A stretch of 16,695 nt of DNA from Spirochaetales bacterium (lineage in GTDB: Bacteria; Spirochaetota; Spirochaetia; SZUA-6; DRHE01). The stretch spans positions 1 to 16,695 of the forward strand of contig JAGLQP010000006.1 of the NCBI GenBank assembly GCA_023136785.1, in the 5' to 3' direction. How positions within the stretch are numbered: the first letter of the stretch is position 1; each line of letters opens with the position of its first letter. The translations under genes and the position numbers were made by a program. Under the pieces are notes generated by a model. The model ran no database searches and was not told where the DNA came from. It saw only the letters and a list, made by a program, of their open reading frames with translations. Positions 1 to 6,022 of this stretch are shown one piece after another.

Positions 1-179
1 CAACCAGTTCGATCAGCCTGTCAATATGTTCCAGGCGGAGCTCCACGATGGTCAAGGCTCTCCGCTTCACCCATGTCAGAAAATCAATCTGTACCTGTAC
101 GGCTGAAGTTCAAGCTTTGCATGAGTTCTGTGATTACAGGCCACGTAGTGATCAGGTGTCCCTTGAAGTCCCTGAGGTA
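1..179 (-). pseudogene. PIN-domain toxin remnant, frameshifted and missing its N-terminus
   Basis: Reading the minus strand from 179 gives YLRDFKGHLITTWPVITELM and then QSLNFS, ending at codon 102-104. Skipping the single C at 101 restores a frame beginning VQVQIDFLTWVKRRALTIVE and continuing RLEHIDRLIELV to the window edge. Both parts resemble one VapC-type PIN ribonuclease. The ITELM segment carries the conserved internal glutamate of that family. Without skipping a base, the frame stops at 84-86. The PIN N-terminus, which normally holds a VDT-like motif with the first catalytic aspartate, is absent because the frame joins directly to the antitoxin piece upstream. The later acidic residues would lie beyond the left edge. 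An intact toxin is excluded. The family call is from recalled PIN sequences, not a search. Confidence 0.72.
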
Positions 180-247
180 GTTTTTTCTTCTTTGGCGATC
201 TGGCTCAATCTGGTCTCGTGTTCCTTCGGTAACCGTATTGTGGTCAT
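152..247 (-). pseudogene. Truncated ribbon-helix-helix antitoxin remnant
   Basis: The minus-strand ATG at 245-247 opens a 31-codon frame beginning MTTIRLPKEHETRLSQIAKE and then EKTT. This is the beta-strand, helix and turn of a CopG/RelB-like ribbon-helix-helix antitoxin. After Thr24 (codon 176-178) the reading becomes SGTSRDT and stops. At the same point another frame turns into PIN toxin sequence, so the antitoxin C-terminus and toxin N-terminus appear to have been lost together in one internal deletion. A good ribosome binding site, AGAGGA on the minus strand at 255-260, lies 7 nt before the ATG, so this was a genuine start. Such antitoxins normally bind DNA through the N-terminal strand and the toxin through the C-terminus; only the first part survives here. 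Confidence 0.72.
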
Positions 248-259
248 ATACTTATCCTC

Positions 260-280
260 TGTATTACAAACAGCAATACA
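260..280. promoter_or_regulatory. Inverted repeat upstream of antitoxin remnant, candidate operator
   Basis: Perfect 6-bp arms TGTATT (260-265) and AATACA (275-280) are separated by 9 bp. The repeat abuts the AGAGGA ribosome binding site of the antitoxin remnant. Ribbon-helix-helix antitoxins usually autorepress at such sites, so this is plausibly the old operator. I could not assign convincing -35 and -10 boxes for the antitoxin. It also lies about 40 bp upstream of the promoter proposed for the plus-strand gene at 355. Confidence 0.45.
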
Positions 281-317
281 GGGTCGAGCAGGCGTCAAGC
301 CGTACCTCGTATCCCTA

Positions 318-346
318 TTGGCGCAGCAGTCGTTTTTGTTTATGCT
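318..346 (+). promoter_or_regulatory. Candidate promoter for the receiver/PPDK-like gene
   Basis: A -35-like TTGGCG (318-323) and a -10-like TATGCT (341-346) are separated by 17 bp. The -10 box ends only 8 nt before the ATG at 355, so transcription would begin at or within a few bases of the start codon. No Shine-Dalgarno sequence is visible in that short interval. The mRNA may be leaderless or nearly so. Confidence 0.45.
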
Positions 347-354
347 AGATACCA

Positions 355-3345
355 ATGGAAATTCAATTCAGGGAACGGCTTTCGGAGCTGGTCAAGCAGT
401 ACAAGACCGACAACGACATCTACCACGACCTGATGCAGTTCCGGGTCCGGGAGATCCTGCTGGTCGCGACGATCTACGACGCCTTCATCCTCGAGGAGGA
501 GGACAAGCTAACCGAGAAGATCTTCGGGGAGTATCACCAGCTCAATCTGTCCACCGCTCCCCGCATCACCAGCGTCTCCTTCGGCGAAGAAGCGATCGAA
601 ATCCTTAAAGTTCGTTCCTTCGACATGGTGATCCTGACCATGCGCATCGACGAGATCAGCCCCTTCGAGCTGAGCAAGCGCATCCGCGAGGGGAATCCCG
701 ACATCGCGATCCTGCTGCTGCTGAACGACAACACCGAGATTTCCCTGATCGCCGAGAAAAAAGAACGCCTGGCTTCGCTGGACAAGGTCTTCGTCTGGAA
801 CGGGGATTCGAAGATCTTCCTGGCCATGATCAAGTACATCGAAGACAAACGAAACGCGGTCAAGGACACCAAGATCGGTCTGGTCCGGGTGATCCTGCTG
901 GTGGAAGATTCGATCCGCTACTACTCCCGCTACCTGCCTCTGCTGTACACAGAAATCATGAAGCAGACTCAGCGAATCATCAGCGACGAGCACCTCGTCG
1001 ATATGAAGAAGCTGCTTCGCATGAGAGCCCGTCCCAAGGTGCTGATGGCGGAAAGCTACGAGGAAGCTCAGGGCATCATCGAGAAATACAAGGACTATCT
1101 CCTGTGTTTGATCACGGACATGAAGTTTTCCGTAGAGGGCAGGCGTGACGACCAGGCCGGGATGAAGCTCATCAACTATGTCCGCGATCGGGTTCCGGAT
1201 CTGGCCATCCTGCTTCAGTCCTCGGATCCGATCAACGCGGGCAAGGCCAAGGAACTGAATGCCAGCTACATAGACAAGAACTCCGAGAATCTCTCCAAGG
1301 AGCTGACCGACTTCGTCTTCCGCTATCTGGGTTTTGGGGACTTCGTGTTCCGGGACCGCAAGGGTCAACCCATCGGCCGAGCCCGCAGTATGGAGGAGTT
1401 CAAAGACCTGCTGTTCACAGTGCCTGACGAATCCCTCGTGTATCACGCCAACCGCAACCACTTCTCCGGCTGGCTCATGGCCCGCGGGGAGATTCAGATC
1501 GCCAAGGAGCTGCAGCCTGTCAAGGTCAGTGACTTTCCCTCTACCGCCGGGTTGAGGCAGCATCTCATTGAAGTACACGACGAGGTACAGCAGAACAAGA
1601 CCCGGGGCCAGGTGGTGCCCTTCGACGAGTCCCTCCTTGATGAAGTTCACCACGTGCTTCGTCTGGGTGAAGGGTCACTGGGGGGAAAAGGACGGGGCAT
1701 GGCTTTCCTGCATCTGATGATTGAGAACTTCGACCTCAATACGATCATCTCCGATGTCAATATCCGCATTCCCCAGACTGCGGTGATCGGTACCGAGGAG
1801 TACGATTTCTTCATCGAACAAAACGGCCTGACTGAGCTTTTCACCCGGACCGTGGCCTACAGAGAGGTGAAGGAACGCTTCCTGGCGGTGGATCTTTCTC
1901 CAGGCTTGCGGAACAAGCTCAGGCGCTACCTGAAGTACTCCAACGGGTCTCTGTCTGTGCGTTCTTCCGGGATGTTCGAGGATTCCCTGTCCCAGCCCTT
2001 CGCCGGGATCTACGATACCTTCCTGCTGCCCAACAACCATCCGGATTTCAATGTGCGCCTGCGGCATCTGGAGGAGGCGGTCAGGCTGGTCTACGCCTCG
2101 ATTCTTTCCGAGTCCGCCCGGGCCTATTTCGACGCGATCAGTTACAAGACGGACGAGGAGAAGATGGCTGTTTTAATCCAGGAGGTGGTTGGAAGTCGCC
2201 ACGGTCAATACTTCTATCCCCACTTTTCCGGGGTCGCCCAATCCTACAACTACTATCCCGTGGCCTATCTCAAACCGGAGGACGGGATCTCCGTGATCGG
2301 CATCGGTCTCGGCAAATACGTGATCGACGGCGAGAAGGCCTTTCGTTTCTGTCCCCACTATCCAAAGATCGATTTCGTCTCCCCGGAGGAGCAGCTGGAG
2401 TTCAGCCAGCAGGAGTTCTACGGCATCGATATGATGGAAGACCACGTAAACCTGATCGAGGGGGACGACGCCACCCTGAGCCGTCTTTCAGTCGGGGAGG
2501 CTCAGGAACACGGAGCCCTCCAGTACTGCGTTTCCACCTGGGATTATCAGAACAACCGCCTGCAGGTGGGGGACGAGCTGCCGGGTCCGCGAATCGTGAA
2601 CTTCGCCTATATATTGAAATACGACTACTTTCCTCTCGCCAAGGTGTTGGAAGTGGTTCTCGACATCGTGAAGGGGGCCATGGGCACTCCTGTGGAAATC
2701 GAGTTTGCCGTGGATCTAAACAAAGCGGGAAACGGAAAGCCCAACTTCTACATTCTCCAGATGAAACCGCTTCTCGGAGACTTGGAGGAGTACAACCTGG
2801 ACCTGTCGGAGGTCAGAAGAGAGGAGCTGGTTCTATACTCCGATCGGGCCATGGGAAACGGGAGGATCGACGGTCTCAAGGACATCATCTTTGTCGACCC
2901 CGAACGCTTCGACAAGACCCGTACTGTAGAGATGACTCGAGAGATCGAAGAGTTGAATAGTCTGATGAAGCAGGAGGACCGCGGCTACATACTCATCGGC
3001 CCCGGTCGGTGGGGAAGCCGTGATCCATGGCTGGGTATCCCGGTAAACTGGAACCACATCTCCAATGTGAAAGTCATCGTGGAAGCGGAGCTGCCCGATT
3101 TCAAGGTCGATCCTTCCCTCGGGTCTCACTTCTTTCACAACGTAACTTCGATGAACATCGGCTATTTCGACATTCCCTTCAACTCCACCGCCAATTTCAT
3201 CGACTGGGAGTGGCTGCGCTCTCACAAGGTGGCCCATAGAAGCGAGCATCTGGTTCACCTCCGATTCGAGGATTCCCTGGTTACAAAGATGGATGGTCGG
3301 AAACGAATTTCCGTAGTATTCAAACCAACGGACAAACAGCCATGA
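355..3345 (+). CDS. Receiver-domain protein with PEP synthase/PPDK-type ATP-binding domain
   Basis: 996 residues, cytoplasmic, no signal peptide. Residues about 30-165 form a receiver-like domain whose phospho-acceptor position in FDMVILTMRID is Thr95 instead of Asp, so it is a pseudo-receiver. Residues about 175-325 form a second receiver that keeps the acidic pair Glu184-Asp185, Asp255 in CLITDMKF, Ser289-Ser290 and Lys308. From about 430 the protein resembles the PPDK/PEP synthase N-terminal ATP-binding domain: a glycine-rich GSLGGKGRG (440-448), SVRSSGMFEDS (534-544), EIEFAVD (781-787) and FYILQMKPL (798-806). The C-terminal 130 residues include GPGRWGSRDPWLG. I see no GG-x-SH phospho-histidine swivel or PEP-binding barrel, so it is not a complete PEP synthase. 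Its substrate is unknown; regulated phosphotransfer is inference. ATG 355 is the first possible start, since an in-frame TAG lies at 346-348. Confidence 0.85.
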   Translation: MEIQFRERLSELVKQYKTDNDIYHDLMQFRVREILLVATIYDAFILEEEDKLTEKIFGEYHQLNLSTAPRITSVSFGEEAIEILKVRSFDMVILTMRIDEISPFELSKRIREGNPDIAILLLLNDNTEISLIAEKKERLASLDKVFVWNGDSKIFLAMIKYIEDKRNAVKDTKIGLVRVILLVEDSIRYYSRYLPLLYTEIMKQTQRIISDEHLVDMKKLLRMRARPKVLMAESYEEAQGIIEKYKDYLLCLITDMKFSVEGRRDDQAGMKLINYVRDRVPDLAILLQSSDPINAGKAKELNASYIDKNSENLSKELTDFVFRYLGFGDFVFRDRKGQPIGRARSMEEFKDLLFTVPDESLVYHANRNHFSGWLMARGEIQIAKELQPVKVSDFPSTAGLRQHLIEVHDEVQQNKTRGQVVPFDESLLDEVHHVLRLGEGSLGGKGRGMAFLHLMIENFDLNTIISDVNIRIPQTAVIGTEEYDFFIEQNGLTELFTRTVAYREVKERFLAVDLSPGLRNKLRRYLKYSNGSLSVRSSGMFEDSLSQPFAGIYDTFLLPNNHPDFNVRLRHLEEAVRLVYASILSESARAYFDAISYKTDEEKMAVLIQEVVGSRHGQYFYPHFSGVAQSYNYYPVAYLKPEDGISVIGIGLGKYVIDGEKAFRFCPHYPKIDFVSPEEQLEFSQQEFYGIDMMEDHVNLIEGDDATLSRLSVGEAQEHGALQYCVSTWDYQNNRLQVGDELPGPRIVNFAYILKYDYFPLAKVLEVVLDIVKGAMGTPVEIEFAVDLNKAGNGKPNFYILQMKPLLGDLEEYNLDLSEVRREELVLYSDRAMGNGRIDGLKDIIFVDPERFDKTRTVEMTREIEELNSLMKQEDRGYILIGPGRWGSRDPWLGIPVNWNHISNVKVIVEAELPDFKVDPSLGSHFFHNVTSMNIGYFDIPFNSTANFIDWEWLRSHKVAHRSEHLVHLRFEDSLVTKMDGRKRISVVFKPTDKQP

Positions 3346-3382
3346 TTCATCCCGCCGCGTGAGCAGAAGGTGAAGCTTCCCG

Positions 3383-5662
3383 CTAGCTCGGACGGCAGGC
3401 GTTCCAAATAATGGTCGCGGTCACAAGAAATAGAAAACGTTCCAGTCGAATCAACTTTGGATCTACCACGGCGCTGGACAGGGAGCCGCTGACGCTCCTC
3501 TCTTCCATCGTGATCTCGACGGTTTCCAGCAGCTTCACCGCCAGCGCCGAAAACAGGGATTTATTCCGCTGGGGCAATAGGGACAGAAGCTCCTGCAGCA
3601 AATCCCTTGGAATCCGAGGGATCTCCGCTTCCGCCACAAAATCACCGAGCAGGGCAATTCCGGTGCCGGCACTTTCAAGAAAGCCGGCATACACGGGATA
3701 AAACCATTCGCCGAATCCAAGTATACCGGCCAGTGAGAGGATGATCTCGTCCCGGACATACGGTTGCATCTTGGTTCCGAGTTTGTTGAGCAGCATCGGG
3801 ATCGATTCCACATCTCTGAACAGTTCCAAGGCGGAGGCTCCGTGAATGATGACCCTCGGGTTCGTGGTCGCACTCAGGTTTTCTCGAATCGCCGCTATGC
3901 TCGGCCGGTCTCCCAGTCTGGCCAGCGCGACCATGGATTTTCCCTGGAGGAAAAAGTCATTGGATTCCAGGCTCTTTCGCAACACCGGCACTCCCTGAAC
4001 GATCTTGCGACTGCCCAGGATGTCGGCGGCCAGATAGGCGGTGGTGTAGGAGTGGTTTTTAACCTCGGAGATGAGCGCTTGCACCGCCTCCTGATCGAGG
4101 GGCAGGTCGGCGAGGGCCTGAAGTGCTTCGGTGCGGATGGTGAAACGGGGAGAGCGCAGCCGGGAAAGAACATCCGACCGGGACAGCCCCGAATGAGCTT
4201 CCCCCATAGCCTTCAGGGTTTGCTTCTCTTCGGCCACACTCTGGACCCGTTTGAGCCGATGGGTCAGGCTGATCGCCCGCAGATCTCTCGGAGAGAAGAT
4301 CGCCGCCACCGCGTCACGGATCGGATAGGCGCCGAGGTTTTCCATGGTATTGAGGAAGAGCAATGCGATGAGGGAGAGCAGTGCCACAGCGCCGAAGTAG
4401 ATTTGGAAAACCCGCGTCTGCAGATCTTCGGCTGCAAGGGAAGAACCGGAGAGCCATCCTTCGATGCTCTGAAGAACAATGCCTCCGAGGATAGAACCGA
4501 GGGCTCCGGCGACCCCTAGGGTCGTGAAGAAAATCACGCCCAGGTCCAGACGATCCTCCGGTTTAATAGCGGCCAGGAAGTAGGTCTGTCCCGCGTTCAG
4601 GATGCCGAACTGCCCCAAATTGAAGAACAGCAGGACCAAACAGGCAAAGACCCGGACGCCCCAGGTGGTTGTAAAGGGCGGAGAAACGACCATGGGGATG
4701 AGCACGAGGGTCAAAACAGCGAAGAAGAGAAAATACAGCGGCTTGGCGCCGATCTTGTCGATCAGGAACCCGCTGACCAGGGCCATCAGAACAGCCCCCG
4801 CACTACCGAAAACAAGGAAGAACAGAATTACGTTGTCCGGCTGATGATAGCTGCGTTTGAAGTACACGACCAGAAACGGCGCTGCCATATAGATGAGCAG
4901 AGTCGTGAAGAAGTACAGGAGGATGAAGGTACGGAATGTACGCTGAGAGATGGCTTCTCGCAATCTCTTGAGAAGATTCCGCTGTTGCGGCTGTTCCGAC
5001 TTAACAGGCTCGGGAAAACGAAAAATCGTCGAAGCGGCGATCAATCCGGTGGCGATTCCTGTAAGGATAAACAGGGAGTAAATATACAGCGGTGCGTTTT
5101 TACCCAAGAACAGGGCCATAGCCACGGCCAGGGCCAGAACGACGGAATGTTGAATCGCCTGCACACGGGCAAGGAAGGCTCCCCGATCCTTTTCCGCGGC
5201 GATCTCGCCTATTATCGGGTTGTAGGCTGCAATGGCTATACCTCTGGCGGTATTGAAGCCCAATATACTGAAGATGATGAGTGCGTAGGTGAGCTCGGTG
5301 TATCCCCTGGCAGCGAAAAAAGGAGAAGCCAGGATGGGCAGCATCAGTAGATAGCGGAGCATCCAGAACCTGCCCATCAGGCGAATCATCCCCCATTTGG
5401 GCGCGATCCGCCGACCGACAAAGAGAAAAATATAGGCCGAGTACATGAACGAGGAGAGAACGCCGACCAACAGATTTCCAGCCCCCAGGCGCAGAGCATA
5501 GAGAGTGATGATGTTGCCGCTGAGAAGGGTAAAGGCGATGACGTTGAGAACGGCAAATAGTAGGAATAATCCCCGGGCACGGCCGAGCTCTCCGGGGCTC
5601 AGGTTGCGTCTCCTCATAAGCTTTAGAATCCTAATACGCCTGTCCCGCTCACTGCAAGCCAT
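3383..5662 (-). CDS. MFS transporter fused to a C-terminal HEAT-like repeat domain
   Basis: 759 residues. Residues about 30-440 contain roughly a dozen hydrophobic segments typical of a major facilitator superfamily permease, with VGRRIAPKWG and FLIDKIGAKP in the loops between helices. After the last membrane segment (about 421-438) come a charged linker and, from about 490 to 720, a soluble helical region with repeating units such as RTEALQALADLP, TAYLAADILG and GKSMVALARLGDRPS that look like HEAT repeats. A short hydrophobic stretch (743-756) ends the protein. Ordinary MFS permeases are about 400-450 residues, so the tail of about 300 is an addition. The substrate cannot be read. The start is uncertain: ATG 5662 has no ribosome binding site, while ATG 5617 (MRRRNLSPGE) has AGGA 11 nt upstream. 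It converges with the gene ending at 3345 and is divergent from the acyl carrier protein operon. Confidence 0.85.
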   Translation of the reverse strand: MACSERDRRIRILKLMRRRNLSPGELGRARGLFLLFAVLNVIAFTLLSGNIITLYALRLGAGNLLVGVLSSFMYSAYIFLFVGRRIAPKWGMIRLMGRFWMLRYLLMLPILASPFFAARGYTELTYALIIFSILGFNTARGIAIAAYNPIIGEIAAEKDRGAFLARVQAIQHSVVLALAVAMALFLGKNAPLYIYSLFILTGIATGLIAASTIFRFPEPVKSEQPQQRNLLKRLREAISQRTFRTFILLYFFTTLLIYMAAPFLVVYFKRSYHQPDNVILFFLVFGSAGAVLMALVSGFLIDKIGAKPLYFLFFAVLTLVLIPMVVSPPFTTTWGVRVFACLVLLFFNLGQFGILNAGQTYFLAAIKPEDRLDLGVIFFTTLGVAGALGSILGGIVLQSIEGWLSGSSLAAEDLQTRVFQIYFGAVALLSLIALLFLNTMENLGAYPIRDAVAAIFSPRDLRAISLTHRLKRVQSVAEEKQTLKAMGEAHSGLSRSDVLSRLRSPRFTIRTEALQALADLPLDQEAVQALISEVKNHSYTTAYLAADILGSRKIVQGVPVLRKSLESNDFFLQGKSMVALARLGDRPSIAAIRENLSATTNPRVIIHGASALELFRDVESIPMLLNKLGTKMQPYVRDEIILSLAGILGFGEWFYPVYAGFLESAGTGIALLGDFVAEAEIPRIPRDLLQELLSLLPQRNKSLFSALAVKLLETVEITMEERSVSGSLSSAVVDPKLIRLERFLFLVTATIIWNACRPS

Positions 5663-5666
5663 CTTG

Positions 5667-5720
5667 GGCGTTAGCCACCGAGCCAGGCGAACGAAGTGAG
5701 CGTGGCCCGCAGGCGTTGCC
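5667..5720. repeat. Hairpin element flanked by short direct repeats in the divergent intergenic region
   Basis: Two near-identical copies, GGCGTTAGCC (5667-5676) and GGCGTTGCC (5712-5720), flank an imperfect inverted repeat at 5682-5706. Its outer arms are GCCAGGC and GCGTGGC. Its core GCGAACGAAGTGAGC (5687-5701) folds as GC/GC, a tandem GA/GA mismatch, AC/GT and a GAA loop. This is a variant of the compact GCGAAGC-type DNA mini-hairpin seen in dispersed intergenic repeats. The element sits between two divergent transcription units. I see no second copy in this window, so whether it is dispersed cannot be decided here. Confidence 0.5.
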
Positions 5721-5749
5721 TTGGCAGAACAACTGGAAACTGGTATACC
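5721..5749 (+). promoter_or_regulatory. Candidate promoter of the acyl carrier protein operon
   Basis: TTGGCA (5721-5726), a 17-bp spacer, and an extended -10 TGGTATACC (TG at 5741-5742, box at 5744-5749). The predicted start near 5756 would leave a leader of about 10 nt consisting largely of the ribosome binding site. Confidence 0.45.
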
Positions 5750-5756
5750 TGAAAGG

Positions 5757-5766
5757 GGAGGTGATC
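5757..5766 (+). promoter_or_regulatory. Ten-base Shine-Dalgarno sequence that fixes the acyl carrier protein start
   Basis: GGAGGTGATC directly precedes the ATG at 5767 and is fully complementary to the canonical 16S rRNA 3' end, GATCACCTCC. It selects ATG 5767 over the in-frame ATG at 5716, which would place the first 17 codons across the promoter. Confidence 0.8.
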
Positions 5767-6018
5767 ATGGAACGAGGGGAGATCCAGTCCAGAGTCAGAA
5801 AGGTTATCGCCGGAGTATTGAAGATAGCGGAGGAGGAGGTAGCGGCTGACGCCAACTTCGTCTTCGACCTGGGGGCCGACTCCATGCAGAGCCTCGAGTT
5901 TGTGGCTGCCTTCGAGGAGGAGTTTGAAATCGAAATGGATGAAGCCGCGGCTCTCGAGATCCAGACAGTCGACGGTGCTGTAGAGTTCATTGCCGGTGCC
6001 CTAGCGACGCAGAGGTGA
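5767..6018 (+). CDS. Acyl carrier protein
   Basis: 83 residues, acidic and helical, the usual size for an acyl carrier protein. FDLGADSMQSLEF (33-45) is the 4'-phosphopantetheine attachment motif, with Ser39 as the modified residue; the common DSL is DSM here. It carries acyl groups as thioesters for fatty acid synthesis or for a dedicated acyltransferase, in the cytoplasm. No fatty-acid genes (fabF, fabD, fabG) flank it. It heads an operon with a CoA ligase, NagB and DUF4954, which suggests a specialised carrier and not the housekeeping one (inference). The stop codon TGA lies inside the ribosome binding site of the next gene, so translation of the two is probably coupled. Confidence 0.88.
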   Translation: MERGEIQSRVRKVIAGVLKIAEEEVAADANFVFDLGADSMQSLEFVAAFEEEFEIEMDEAAALEIQTVDGAVEFIAGALATQR

Positions 6019-6022
6019 TCTC

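Noticed and set aside
48..608. 186-codon plus-strand frame across the left region
   Set aside because: It crosses the TA remnant and the start of the gene at 355 in another frame, and its sequence turns into low-complexity Arg/Pro/Gly typical of an out-of-frame translation.
508..1653. Long 381-codon minus-strand open frame opposite the receiver/PPDK-like gene
   Set aside because: It is antisense to a well-supported gene, has no recognisable domain, and long antisense frames are common in GC-rich coding DNA.
3346..3382. Possible terminator between the convergent genes ending at 3345 and 3383
   Set aside because: Only a short GAAGCTTC palindrome is present, with no GC-rich stem followed by a T-run on either strand.
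3764..4519. 251-codon plus-strand frame inside the MFS/HEAT gene
   Set aside because: Antisense shadow; the minus-strand protein has clear membrane segments and repeats throughout.
5631..5676. Possible integron attC site: CTAATACGCC upstream and GGGCGTTAG downstream as inverted core sites
   Set aside because: The left core is interrupted by two extra bases, no clear inner L boxes or extrahelical-base pattern could be drawn, most of the stretch lies in the possible N-terminal coding region of the MFS gene, and no integrase or cassette array is present.
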